A DNA stretch of 64,000 bases, taken from Altererythrobacter ishigakiensis. GTDB taxonomy: Bacteria; Pseudomonadota; Alphaproteobacteria; Sphingomonadales; Sphingomonadaceae. Every line of letters begins with the position of its first letter. Position 1 is the first letter of the stretch. Position numbers and translations under genes: made by a program. The notes beneath the pieces were generated by a model. It did not search any database, had not been told where the DNA came from, and worked only from the letters and a program-made list of their open reading frames with translations. The stretch is from positions 2,504,001 through 2,568,000 of the forward strand of contig NZ_CP015963.1 in NCBI RefSeq assembly GCF_001663155.1, in the 5' to 3' direction. Shown here in pieces: positions 27,023-35,223 of the stretch.

Positions 27023-27762
27023 GAGCCGCGCTCCAGATCGCGTCCACGTTGCGGCACTCTGGGTGGATAGCGAAGCGCCCCGGTCGGATCGAGCAGTTGC
27101 CCCTTCTGGAGCCGCATGATCAGTGAATCGGGCATACTACGCAACAGATTGATATCGTGAGTTGCCACTATCACAGTTGTACCGAGACGGTTCATCCGCT
27201 CGAACAGCTGCAACAGCTTCATCGCCATCTCCGGATCGACGTTGCCGGTCGGTTCGTCGGCGATTAGCAATTGCGGTCTACCGATTACCGCGCGCGCAAT
27301 CGCGACACGTTGCTGTTCGCCGCCGGACATAGTGGTGGGGACTGCATTGATCCGGTGCCCCAACCCTACCCATTCGAGCATTTCGGAAACTGGCTCGGCA
27401 AGTTCGCGCTCGCGCACGCCCGCTACCCGCAAAGGCAGCGCTACATTGTCGAAAGCAGTCAAATGAGGAATCAGCCGAAAATCCTGAAATACCACGCCAA
27501 GCTTGCGGCGTAGCTGCGGCAGCTGCTCTCGCGGCAGGGTGATCAAGTCCTTGCCAAACATGCGAATGGCCCCGCGCGATGGTCGTTGCGCAAGGTAAAG
27601 CATCTTCAACAGGCTAGTCTTTCCGGCTCCGCTGGCGCCCGTCAAAAAGTAAAAACTGCCCGGAAACAGGGTAAATGATAGATCGCGCAGGACCTCTGGT
27701 TCGGTTCCATACCGCAAGCCAACATTGTCGAATGTCAGCAGCTCATGCGATCGATCATCCAT
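27019..27762 (-). CDS. ftsE: FtsE, cell-division ABC ATPase
   Basis: A 247-aa ATP-binding subunit. It has Walker A GASGAGKTSLL, Q-loop VVFQDFRLIPHLTA, signature TMSGGEQQRVAIARA, Walker B LLIADEPTGNVDP, and the H-loop ATHD. It is the first gene of a four-gene minus-strand operon (ftsE, ftsX, ydcF, plsC) where the first three overlap. It diverges from the zinc-ribbon gene across 156 bp, a shared promoter region in which I cannot pick a confident -35/-10. Confidence 0.93.
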   Translation of the reverse strand: MDDRSHELLTFDNVGLRYGTEPEVLRDLSFTLFPGSFYFLTGASGAGKTSLLKMLYLAQRPSRGAIRMFGKDLITLPREQLPQLRRKLGVVFQDFRLIPHLTAFDNVALPLRVAGVRERELAEPVSEMLEWVGLGHRINAVPTTMSGGEQQRVAIARAVIGRPQLLIADEPTGNVDPEMAMKLLQLFERMNRLGTTVIVATHDINLLRSMPDSLIMRLQKGQLLDPTGALRYPPRVPQRGRDLERGS

Positions 27763-27918
27763 GATGCGGGTCTATCTCAAGCCCGCCCCCGTGCAAGGGT
27801 TATCATTACAAATTGACGGCCTAGATTGGCTCCGATGTGGAAAAAGCGCCACTATTGCCAAGCATGCTGCGCACTGCACTTGTTGCTTAAGGCGCCCCTG
27901 CTTAAGGGCTAATACACT

Positions 27919-28809
27919 ATGATCATTTCATGCCCAGCCTGTCACACGCGCTATGTGGTGCCTGACGAGGCTATTGGCATTGAAGGGCGGACTGTCCGCT
28001 GCGCCAAATGCAAACATAGTTGGTTTCAGGATGGCCCAGAGCTCGAGCAGGCTGATCCGCCTGCCGAAAGTGAAACAGAGCCTGCGCCGGAAAATACCGA
28101 AGACGCTCCGTCACAAGAGGCTGCGCAGCCTTCCGTCAACTTCTGGCGGACCTCGGATCAAGCCGAGTCCGAGGCCGCTGCAAATAGCGTAAGCCCGGCA
28201 GGCGATGGCGAGCCTGAAGCAGAGCCTGAGACAGTTTCAGCAATCGACGAAGGTGAAGCCGGGGCGGCTGAGGGTGACTTCGAGGAACAGGACTACGAAG
28301 AAACAGTCTACGAAGATGTAGGCTACGAGGAAGCCCAGGAAGAACCTTCGCAGTTCGATTACGAGCCTCCGTTTCGCCCCCGCCGCAATCCGATCAAGCT
28401 ATGGACAGCTGCGGCATTACTATTTGCCGTAAGCGCTGGTGGAGCGATTGTTGCCGTTAACATTTGGGGCTTGCCAAGCTGGCTTCCGATTGAACGCCCT
28501 GTTTTCGGCATGCAGCAAGAGGGATTGCAACTCGATTTCCCGCCTGAGCAACAGGATGTGCGCACGCTTCCCAACGGCACTGAATATCTTGAGGTCCAAG
28601 GCACGGTCACAAATGCCAGCCGCGAGACGCTGGATGTTCCGGCCATCCTGATCGTTCTGCGCGATGAACAGAACAGGATTGTCTATACGTGGGAAGTTGT
28701 TCCCCCGAAAAGCGAGCTGCTGCCTGGAGAGACAATTGCTGTTACCGAGGCCATGCTGGATGTTCCACGTTCAGCGGCCCAGATCGAGATCGGCTGGAAA
28801 CCGCGCTAA
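27919..28809 (+). CDS. MJ0042-type zinc-ribbon membrane protein (DUF3426-like)
   Basis: A 296-aa protein with three parts. First, an N-terminal zinc ribbon with C5/C8 and C28/C31 ([11 protein letters not shown]...[10 protein letters not shown]). Second, a long acidic Glu/Pro/Ala-rich linker (residues 40-150). Third, a transmembrane helix at about 159-181 followed by a C-terminal beta-rich domain ([24 protein letters not shown]). This layout is standard for alphaproteobacterial genes divergent from ftsE. It probably sits in the inner membrane with the ribbon in the cytosol; function is unknown. Confidence 0.8.
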   Translation: MIISCPACHTRYVVPDEAIGIEGRTVRCAKCKHSWFQDGPELEQADPPAESETEPAPENTEDAPSQEAAQPSVNFWRTSDQAESEAAANSVSPAGDGEPEAEPETVSAIDEGEAGAAEGDFEEQDYEETVYEDVGYEEAQEEPSQFDYEPPFRPRRNPIKLWTAAALLFAVSAGGAIVAVNIWGLPSWLPIERPVFGMQQEGLQLDFPPEQQDVRTLPNGTEYLEVQGTVTNASRETLDVPAILIVLRDEQNRIVYTWEVVPPKSELLPGETIAVTEAMLDVPRSAAQIEIGWKPR

Positions 28810-28893
28810 ATACGCTGCTGTGATGCCCCACATTTGTCGCGCAAAGTGCTTGCGAAGGCGCACCGTCGTTGCTAGTGGCGCGCTCCTACCGAC

Positions 28894-28914
28894 GGCAGCT
28901 TGAAGAAAGCTGCC
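28894..28914. repeat. Perfect hairpin before tRNA-Leu(GAG)
   Basis: GGCAGCTT (28894-28901) pairs with AAGCTGCC (28907-28914) around a GAAGA loop. It ends 14 bp before the tRNA-Leu 5' end. No T-tract follows on the plus strand, so it may be a weak terminator of the zinc-ribbon gene or part of the tRNA leader. Confidence 0.6.
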
Positions 28915-28928
28915 CGAGTCTCCCGAGT

Positions 28929-29015
28929 GCGGTCGTGGCGGAACTGGTAGACGCGCAACGTTGAGGTCGTTGTGGGCTAACGCCCGTGGAAGTTCGAGTC
29001 TTCTCGACCGCACCA
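28929..29015 (+). tRNA. tRNA-Leu (anticodon GAG)
   Basis: An 87-nt class II tRNA. The acceptor GCGGTCG pairs fully with CGACCGC and an ACCA end is encoded. The anticodon stem CAACG/CGTTG encloses the loop TTGAGGT, giving anticodon GAG (reads CUC/CUU leucine codons). A long variable arm (GGGCTAACGCCC region) and the TTCGAGTC T-loop are present. It stands alone between the zinc-ribbon gene and the response regulator. Confidence 0.97.
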
Positions 29016-29032
29016 AATTCTCAGGATTGAAT

Positions 29033-29090
29033 AAAAGCAAGTCTGGCATGCTGCGCGCGGCATCGCGCGAAGTATGCCTTGTCCGCTTTT
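29033..29090 (+). terminator. Long imperfect hairpin ending in GCTTTT after tRNA-Leu
   Basis: Nested pairings: AAAAGC (29033-29038) with GCTTTT (29085-29090), GGCAT (29045-29049) with ATGCC (29074-29078), and CGCGC (29054-29058) with GCGCG (29065-29069). Internal loops separate them. The descending arm ends in TTTT, starting 18 bp after the tRNA. It is likely the tRNA terminator, though the size and internal loops are more than a simple terminator needs. Confidence 0.5.
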
Positions 29091-29205
29091 AGCCGTTCGA
29101 ACCTTGGGAGCTAAGGCATTGCTCTCACATCTCGAAAATCTCATCCCCGTCACGGACACGTCATAAAGCAAAGGCATTCCGGTTTTGAACCAGGGGCTAA
29201 GCTGT

Positions 29206-29874
29206 ATGTCGGTAGTCAAGATTCTGCTCACACATCCAGATGCGGATGATTTTGATCCGTTCATTCATGACGACACGAAGTACGAGTTCGTGAAGATCAC
29301 TTCACGCGCACCAGCACAGATTTTCGAAGGCCCGGTTTGGATCTTCATCGATTGGGTACTGGATGATCTCGCGGGTCTGGAACTTTGCCGCAGATTGAGA
29401 GCCGACCCCCAGACCGCAGGCGCGCATATTACGATGGTTCTGGATGATCAGGATTTCGCTGCGCGTAGACGGGCACTCGATGCGGGGGCGGATGACTATA
29501 TGTCTGGCCCCATAGATCGACGCACCGTGCTTGATCGCATCCTCGCGCTAAAACCGACGGCGGCGAATTACTCCGCCGAGCAGCTCGATTACGGACCGCT
29601 GACTATCAATCTGCCTGCCTTCCGTGCCTACTGGCGCGATGAGCCGATCGAAGTCAGCCCAAACGAATTCAGACTGCTCCGGTTTCTGGCCGAGAATGCC
29701 AACCGCACCTTGTCCCGCCACGAAATCGTGTCTGGCCTGGGCAAGAAAGAGGAGCAGATCGACGAGCGTACCGTCGATGTCTGGATCGGTCGCCTGCGCA
29801 AGGCGATCAAGGCCGCAGGCGGAGGCAATCCATTGCGCACCGTGCGCTCGATCGGCTACGTCTTCGACCTGTAG
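29206..29874 (+). CDS. Orphan OmpR/PhoB-type response regulator with degenerate receiver
   Basis: About 222 aa from ATG 29206 (AGGGG upstream; a TTG at 29185 is in frame). The receiver keeps the phospho-acceptor position (D49 in IFIDWVLDD). The acidic pair after the first strand is replaced (LLTHPD), the switch Thr/Ser is Leu79 (TMVLDD), and the usual Lys before Pro is Gly101 (YMSGPI). The C-terminal winged helix is intact: VSPNEFRLLRFLAENANRTLSRHEI and RTVDVWIGRLRKAIKAAG ... RTVRSIGYVF. It binds DNA in the cytosol, and there is no adjacent histidine kinase. It converges on the TonB receptor gene. Confidence 0.85.
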   Translation: MSVVKILLTHPDADDFDPFIHDDTKYEFVKITSRAPAQIFEGPVWIFIDWVLDDLAGLELCRRLRADPQTAGAHITMVLDDQDFAARRRALDAGADDYMSGPIDRRTVLDRILALKPTAANYSAEQLDYGPLTINLPAFRAYWRDEPIEVSPNEFRLLRFLAENANRTLSRHEIVSGLGKKEEQIDERTVDVWIGRLRKAIKAAGGGNPLRTVRSIGYVFDL

Positions 29875-29893
29875 GTTTTACAGCGACATAGGC

Positions 29894-29915
29894 CGCCCCG
29901 CCCGAAGACGGGGCG
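29894..29915. terminator. GC-rich hairpin between convergent regulator and receptor genes
   Basis: CGCCCCG (29894-29900) pairs with CGGGGCG (29909-29915) around an 8-nt loop. It lies 19 bp after the regulator stop and 9 bp after the receptor stop on the other strand. There is no T-run on either side, so termination would be weak or factor-assisted in both directions. Confidence 0.5.
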
Positions 29916-29924
29916 TGCCAATAT

Positions 29925-32603
29925 TCAGAATTTCGCAGTCAGACCCAGCGAGAAGGATGTTCCGACGTCGTAGCTGTTGATCTCGATGCGGTTCTCGCCA
30001 ACCCGCTGGAACTCGAAGTTGCCGCGCCCAAAAATGTTACGCGCTTCTGCCTTCAGCTCTAGCGGGACAGAGAAGAAGTTCAGCTCTTGGCGCGTCACCA
30101 CGTCGAATGTCAGACCGGGGTCCTCGACGATATCAGGCAGCCCCGCAGTACCGCGCCGCGTCACCCGCTCACTAGCGTAGCTGAGCAGGAATGTCAGTTG
30201 CTGCAGCTTGTCCTGATCTTCGATGCCAAATTGAACGTTGACGAGGTGATCCGACTGTCCCGTTAAGGGATCGCCGTCGTTGAAGAACAGGGTCGCATCA
30301 CCTTCGATTGATCCCACACCTGCCGTGAAGATTTGCGTCGTGTCGCCTGCAGCCACCTTCAATTCAGACTGCGTGTAGGTGTAGTTGGTTGCAAGAATGA
30401 TTTGCTTTGTTTCAAGCCAACCACCCGCGCCCCAGCCAAACAATGGTTTGGTCACCTGAAACTCGAACTCGCCTCCGAATAGTTCCGCAGTTGGCGCATT
30501 CGCGAAGCGGGTTGTAAAGCTGGTGTCCGCCCCAATCGAAACATAGGGCTCGATCGGATTGTCGATTTCCTTGTAGAAACCCGCGGCAGAGACACGGTTG
30601 CCTCTGCCAAAGTAATATTCAGCGCGAACTTCGGCGTTGAACAGCTCTGAGTCGATCAAGGCGGGGTTGCCGATATACTGACGTTGATTCTCAGGATCAG
30701 TGTACGGTTGGAAGATCAGCTCACGGAATTGAGGGCGAGCGATCGTCTTGGAAGCACTCGCGCGGAATTGAAGCGAATCTGTCGCTTCCCACGTGAAAGT
30801 CGCGCCCGGCAGGAAATAGTCGTTGTCGAGCGCTGTTGTCGCGAGCGAGACGAAAGGGTTTTCGAAACGGCTGACAGTGCCAACCGATTGCGATGCATCT
30901 TCGTAGCGTACTCCCAGGTCCAAGCTTACTCCGAAGGCGGGCACAATGTTCACCTTCGCATATCCCGCCTGGATTTCCAGATCAGCGGCGAATGCCGGGT
31001 CAGTCTGGGTGGGCTCAGTAAGCCCGATCCCATAGAAATCGATCACTGCGTCGCCCAGAAGCAAGTCTGGTCGCAATGCGCCGACGCCCGGTGGGATATT
31101 GTCACCATCGATCAGGAATTCCCGGCGCTCTGAGTCTCGGTTCGTATCTGTGTAGGCATAGCCAACTGTTGCGGTTAGCCAATCAGTCAGAGGGTAACTT
31201 AAGTCGATACCACCGTAGAGTAGGTCTTCCTTAAGCTTGGAGAATGCGACCGAAGCGCTACCACGCTGGCGATCCAGAACGTTGATGAAGATGTCACCCG
31301 TTTCCTGGTTGTCCTGATTGGTACGCACATAGACGAATTCATACTCGTACGGCGCTTCACGCTGCGTCTGAGCGTATCCTGCGCGCAAATCGACTGAAAG
31401 ATCACCAAATTCCAGTTCGCTTACCAGCTGGGTATCGATCAACTGTCGTTCGTACCAGCCGATGTTCTGGGTAACGAGGCTGTCTTCGTCCAGCAGCAGT
31501 TCACCAAAACCAAGCCCCGACTGCTTCAGCGTGTCGCGAATGAACAGGTTTGTCCAGCGGAACTGATGCTCGCCGATCTCAATCCCAACTCCTAACATCG
31601 CATTGGCAAGAATGCGATTGTCTGTGACGAAGTTGCGCGAATCCCGATCCAGTTGAAGATCGCTGGTGAACGGGTTTTGCGACGTAATGACCTTAGTCCG
31701 CAGCTTGTTGCTTAGAGACGCGGTGGCTACAATGCCAAGCCGACCGTCCGCACCTACGTCAAATGCTGTGCCCGCGGTGATACCACCAGAGAAATTGGGG
31801 CGTACGTCTCCAATTTTCTGCAATAGAACCAGATTGGGATTGCCTAGCTGCTTTACGATTGCGCCTTGTTCCTCAGGGCTCAAGTCACCGATGCGGCGAC
31901 CGCTGTTGAAGAATTCCTGAAGCGCTGGCGGCACATCTCGCGTGCCATCATCGAAGCCCGACCAGTCATAGTCGGAACCATAGTAGTCGAGACCGTTGCT
32001 GAATGTGGTTTCGGTATCACCGCTGATACCAACGCTGATGTCGAGAAAGCTCTCATCAGGTACGGCGCGTGTGGTCAGGTTGATCACACCGCCGCCAAAC
32101 TCACCCGGGAAGTTTGCCGAGTAGCTCTTCTGCACCAAAGATGAAGCGACGATGTTGGTCGGGAAGATGTCTAGCGGAACAACCCGGCTCAGCGGCTGCG
32201 GTGACGGTAGTGGCAGCCCGTTGAGCAGCGCGAGCGAGTATCTGTCACCAAGCCCGCGCACGAAGACGTTTCCATTACCGACGACAGCCAGGCCGGTCGT
32301 GCGGCCAAGTGCACCTGCGATGTCACCCTCGCCGGTCCGCGCGATCTCTTCTTGCGAAAGGACAGAGATAACCTGTGTCGAGCTACGCGTCACATCACGA
32401 TTTCTGCGTCCTGTAACGATAATCGAACCGCCCGGAATTGAGATTTCGGGATCCTCAAAAGCCTCTTCTTCAGGATCGACCTGATCCTCAACCTGAGAAT
32501 CTGCCTCGTCTGCTGGCTGACTGACTTGAGCGTGAACCGCAGCCGGAAACGTAAGTGCGGTTGTGAGCAGGAGCAGTCCCGCCAACTGCTTGCCGGTATT
32601 CAT
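29925..32603 (-). CDS. TonB-dependent outer-membrane receptor
   Basis: An 892-aa receptor. Signal peptide residues 1-25 end in VHA. A very acidic N-terminal segment (EADSQVEDQVDPEEEAFEDPE) precedes a SIIVTGRR TonB-box-like stretch. The plug domain is about 55-190 (VFVRGLGDRYSLALLNGLPLP; FPGEFGGGVINLTTR). The 22-stranded barrel ends in the canonical aromatic SFSLGLTAKF. It imports a large or scarce substrate with TonB energy; the ligand is unknown. It is downstream of the surface lipoprotein, 97 bp away with a strong hairpin between, and is probably co-expressed. Confidence 0.9.
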   Translation of the reverse strand: MNTGKQLAGLLLLTTALTFPAAVHAQVSQPADEADSQVEDQVDPEEEAFEDPEISIPGGSIIVTGRRNRDVTRSSTQVISVLSQEEIARTGEGDIAGALGRTTGLAVVGNGNVFVRGLGDRYSLALLNGLPLPSPQPLSRVVPLDIFPTNIVASSLVQKSYSANFPGEFGGGVINLTTRAVPDESFLDISVGISGDTETTFSNGLDYYGSDYDWSGFDDGTRDVPPALQEFFNSGRRIGDLSPEEQGAIVKQLGNPNLVLLQKIGDVRPNFSGGITAGTAFDVGADGRLGIVATASLSNKLRTKVITSQNPFTSDLQLDRDSRNFVTDNRILANAMLGVGIEIGEHQFRWTNLFIRDTLKQSGLGFGELLLDEDSLVTQNIGWYERQLIDTQLVSELEFGDLSVDLRAGYAQTQREAPYEYEFVYVRTNQDNQETGDIFINVLDRQRGSASVAFSKLKEDLLYGGIDLSYPLTDWLTATVGYAYTDTNRDSERREFLIDGDNIPPGVGALRPDLLLGDAVIDFYGIGLTEPTQTDPAFAADLEIQAGYAKVNIVPAFGVSLDLGVRYEDASQSVGTVSRFENPFVSLATTALDNDYFLPGATFTWEATDSLQFRASASKTIARPQFRELIFQPYTDPENQRQYIGNPALIDSELFNAEVRAEYYFGRGNRVSAAGFYKEIDNPIEPYVSIGADTSFTTRFANAPTAELFGGEFEFQVTKPLFGWGAGGWLETKQIILATNYTYTQSELKVAAGDTTQIFTAGVGSIEGDATLFFNDGDPLTGQSDHLVNVQFGIEDQDKLQQLTFLLSYASERVTRRGTAGLPDIVEDPGLTFDVVTRQELNFFSVPLELKAEARNIFGRGNFEFQRVGENRIEINSYDVGTSFSLGLTAKF

Positions 32604-32654
32604 ATGCGAAGACCCTTTCGTCTAGGCCTGAGTTTCAATCTTGATAAGGCGCAA

Positions 32655-32689
32655 TCGGGCGACCGACGGGAGAGGTGTCGATCGCCCGA
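32655..32689 (-). repeat. 13-bp hairpin between lipoprotein and TonB receptor genes
   Basis: On the plus strand TCGGGCGACCGAC (32655-32667) pairs with GTCGATCGCCCGA (32677-32689), all 13 pairs with one wobble/mismatch, around a 9-nt loop. It starts 12 nt after the lipoprotein stop and 52 nt before the receptor ATG. No T-tract follows in the direction of transcription. It therefore looks like an mRNA stability or partial-attenuation element rather than a full terminator. Confidence 0.75.
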
Positions 32690-32700
32690 AAGCAAGTTGA

Positions 32701-34287
32701 TCACTGGTAGACTGGCAGCGAAGTGCAATCGCCCGTGTTGTTGCCGAAGGCGATGGTCGCTGAGTCACAAGTCCATCCTTCGAAGCGCGTATCACCGGAT
32801 TGCGCTGCACCCACGTAGCCAGCATTGTCGAAGAAGCTGGAGATCCCGGTCGGGTCGAAAGCCACCAATGCGTCCTCGTTCGAACCGTTGATGTATGTCA
32901 TCGTCAACGTGTTGGTCAGCACAGTGGTATTGTTCGAGCCGCTCTCGAAAATTGCCTGTGTGTCAGCGGCAGTTACGCCGCTGCTGCCATCGCGGAAAGG
33001 TGTCGCACAATCCATTGCCACGGATTCGAAGCGCGGCGGACCAACATCATCCAGTCCAGCATTCGCGGCGCGGACTGTTTCCGGCAGGTCAATGCGCAAG
33101 CATGGCGTACCATTTGATGAATTGTCGAAGATGATGGTGTTGAACAGCGAATAGTCTGTTCCCCCGCGGATACGGATGACCTGGTCATCATTCTTGCGCT
33201 GAATGAAAGTAGCGTTCGAAATCAGCGTGTTCTGGCGAGGCGTATCATCAACCAGAGCGTTGTTGCTGTCGGCTTCGATGATCGTGTCACCTACATCCGA
33301 ACGCTGGACGGCCACAACATATTGCAGTGTAGCTTTCACGCCGGTGTCCGTGTCGATTGAGTCATCTTCCGCGCCAACGACGACCAGACCCTTCATGTTT
33401 ACTACGCCGCCGAAGAACTCGACGCCGTCATCTGCACTGTTGAATGACTGGATGTTCTCGAAGGTCGTGCCTGAGCCAACACCACCGGTTGTGAGCGCCT
33501 GAAGCTCGTCACCGTTTGCAAGAACAGTGCCTGAGAAGCGCAACTGGACATTGCGAACAATGCCGGAATTGTCCGATGCGTCATTTCCACCGTAACGAGG
33601 CGGTGTAGTCGTCCCTTCCACCTCGCGTTCGCAATCCGCCGTTCCCGGTGTCGCAGTGTTGGAAAGACAATCGGTGATCGGCGCGCGGCCGTTCAAAATC
33701 AGACCGCCCCAGTCACCCGAAGAACTATCGGTATTTTCGCCTCGGATATTCTGCTGGCTGGTGAAGATGATTGGACGATCGGTCGTGCCATCTGCGATGA
33801 CCTGGTTGCCGCGATTGACGTTAAGGTAGGACGCATCAAGACCAGCCAGGATCACGCCCGGTTCGATCGTCAAGACAATGTTGGTGTCATCGAGGCCGTC
33901 TGAATTATCTGCAGTCGGACCACCATCTGTGCCCACGTCGACCTGACCATCGATCAAATAGATAACCGCAGCATCAGATGGCGTAAACGGAAGCGTCGTT
34001 GAACGATTGAAACGTGCCGGAAGCTGGCAAAGGCGATACGAGCCGGTCGGACCGGAAATCGTACTGCGATCTGTAAGGCCTTGCGGATCGGCAATGAATG
34101 GACAGTCGGCTGCCGCCGTTGTCGTTGTTTCGGTGGGTGTAGGAGTTGGTGTCGGCGTACCGCCACCACCACCGCCGCCGATGATGATATTGCCACCAGT
34201 ACCGGGCGATGCGATTTCATCTGCACCACAGCCAGCGAGCGCGATCAGGCTTGCGCCCATAATAAGAGTACGATTGAGAGTTTTCAC
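32701..34287 (-). CDS. Surface lipoprotein with beta-helix-like repeat domain
   Basis: A 528-aa lipoprotein. The lipobox LIALAGC places acylated Cys20, with no Asp at +2, so outer-membrane sorting is expected. A flexible linker of Gly7, Pro-Thr repeats and Thr4 (residues 31-59) follows. The main body has short repeating beta-strand rungs (IVLTIEPGVILAG, WGGLILNGRAP, GVEFFGGVVNMKGLVVVGAEDDSIDTDTG) typical of right-handed beta-helix proteins. Several Cys pairs lie outside. Ligand capture for the downstream TonB receptor is inferred from the pairing. No enzyme motif is seen. Confidence 0.72.
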   Translation of the reverse strand: MKTLNRTLIMGASLIALAGCGADEIASPGTGGNIIIGGGGGGGTPTPTPTPTETTTTAAADCPFIADPQGLTDRSTISGPTGSYRLCQLPARFNRSTTLPFTPSDAAVIYLIDGQVDVGTDGGPTADNSDGLDDTNIVLTIEPGVILAGLDASYLNVNRGNQVIADGTTDRPIIFTSQQNIRGENTDSSSGDWGGLILNGRAPITDCLSNTATPGTADCEREVEGTTTPPRYGGNDASDNSGIVRNVQLRFSGTVLANGDELQALTTGGVGSGTTFENIQSFNSADDGVEFFGGVVNMKGLVVVGAEDDSIDTDTGVKATLQYVVAVQRSDVGDTIIEADSNNALVDDTPRQNTLISNATFIQRKNDDQVIRIRGGTDYSLFNTIIFDNSSNGTPCLRIDLPETVRAANAGLDDVGPPRFESVAMDCATPFRDGSSGVTAADTQAIFESGSNNTTVLTNTLTMTYINGSNEDALVAFDPTGISSFFDNAGYVGAAQSGDTRFEGWTCDSATIAFGNNTGDCTSLPVYQ

Positions 34288-34604
34288 AGCGAGCGGTCCC
34301 CTAAGAAATCCGGAGTAAGAATTAGTCGCGCCTGAAGCGCGCTCAGGAGTCGCTAGGGACGGGCAATGACTCTTTGTGGTCAGGATCAGCAGAATTATCG
34401 CGGAAATGTCACATGACAGAATATGTCACGTAAACTACATTTACGACAAAGCGGATCATGCCTGATTGACTTTTGTTACAATACTTAAAGCATTGTCTTT
34501 ATTATGTATTCTTAATTTTCATTGCCGTTTTATGACAATGTTTCATTTTTGTTGCGGCCAGAAATACTTTTCCACAAAATGTGATCTCAAGTGGGAGACG
34601 GCCT
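34288..34604. promoter_or_regulatory. 317-bp AT-rich divergent control region
   Basis: The only gene-free stretch above 300 bp, between the lipoprotein (minus) and TPR (plus) genes. It holds TGTCA/TGACA motifs at 34407-34411, 34414-34418 and 34424-34428, the first two forming an inverted repeat TGTCA-CA-TGACA. Another is at 34533-34537. An 18-mer at 34521-34538, read on the minus strand, resembles a Pho box (TTGTCAT, four A, CGGCAAT). From 34440 to 34570 it is strongly AT-rich. Which motifs act, and which regulator binds, is not determined. Confidence 0.5.
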
Positions 34605-34958
34605 ATGCTTATGACTGGCACAGCAATTTTGATGATCCTGACCGCTGGGACGCCGAGCGATGTCGGCTATGAGCCTTTGCTCGAAGGGCGCGATGCAGCT
34701 GCAGTGGAGGAAATTCAGGCAAACACCGAACTTGCACCAGATGATCCGGTCAAACTCATTAATCTGGGAATCGCATACGCACGCCAGGGCCGCACCGAAG
34801 AAGCGAGAGAGATGTTCGAGGAAGCAATGCGCGGCTCTGACCGCCTTGTCCTCGAGACCGCCGATGGGGAATGGAAGGACTCACGCCATTTGGCACGATT
34901 GGCGCTGGAAATGCTCAATCGCGGCGAGTTCCGAACCGGACGAATGGCAGCGCGGTAA
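34605..34958 (+). CDS. Small secreted TPR-like protein
   Basis: About 117 aa from ATG 34605, chosen because GGGAG lies 7 bases upstream and a signal-like segment (LMTGTAILMILTAGTPS) follows. The mature part has one to two tetratricopeptide-like helices: DDPVKLINLGIAYARQGRTEEAREMFEEAM is a near-canonical TPR. A periplasmic adaptor or scaffold role is plausible. It diverges from the lipoprotein-receptor pair across the AT-rich control region and ends 4 bp from a convergent small gene. Confidence 0.7.
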   Translation: MLMTGTAILMILTAGTPSDVGYEPLLEGRDAAAVEEIQANTELAPDDPVKLINLGIAYARQGRTEEAREMFEEAMRGSDRLVLETADGEWKDSRHLARLALEMLNRGEFRTGRMAAR

Positions 34959-34962
34959 AGCG

Positions 34963-35208
34963 TTAAGCTTCGAGCTGCTCGAGCAGCTCGTTCATTCGGC
35001 GGCGACTGAACTCTGCATGCTTGGGAAATTGCGTTCGAAGGTTCTCATCAGCGCGCCAGTTGTGAAGCTGAAGCCACGCACTTTTCTCTATGGCGGATAG
35101 CCGATGCGGGTTGGCAATAGCATTTCGCAACTGGACAGGATCGTCTTCGCCAGCAAGCGCACGCCTAAGAGCCTCCGTCAAGACGGATCGCGAATCGTTC
35201 TCAGTCAT
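34963..35208 (-). CDS. Small helical protein of unknown function
   Basis: An 81-aa, highly charged, soluble and probably all-helical protein (VLTEALRRALAGEDDPVQLRNAI ... FSRRRMNELLEQLEA). It has no leader and no membrane segment. I do not recognise the family. It is kept because the frame fills the gap exactly between the TPR gene and the next intergenic region and its composition is protein-like. It converges on the TPR gene with a 4-bp gap. Confidence 0.5.
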   Translation of the reverse strand: MTENDSRSVLTEALRRALAGEDDPVQLRNAIANPHRLSAIEKSAWLQLHNWRADENLRTQFPKHAEFSRRRMNELLEQLEA

Positions 35209-35223
35209 TTCAGGCGCAGTAAA

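Noticed and set aside
34521..34538. A definite Pho box for the lipoprotein operon
   Set aside because: The minus-strand 18-mer has one good half (TTGTCAT) and a poor second half, and the other TGTCA motifs are not 11 bp apart. It is reported only as a motif cluster.
34568..34577. DnaA box / origin (TTTTCCACA)
   Set aside because: One loose match in an AT-rich promoter region, with no further boxes and no origin genes nearby.
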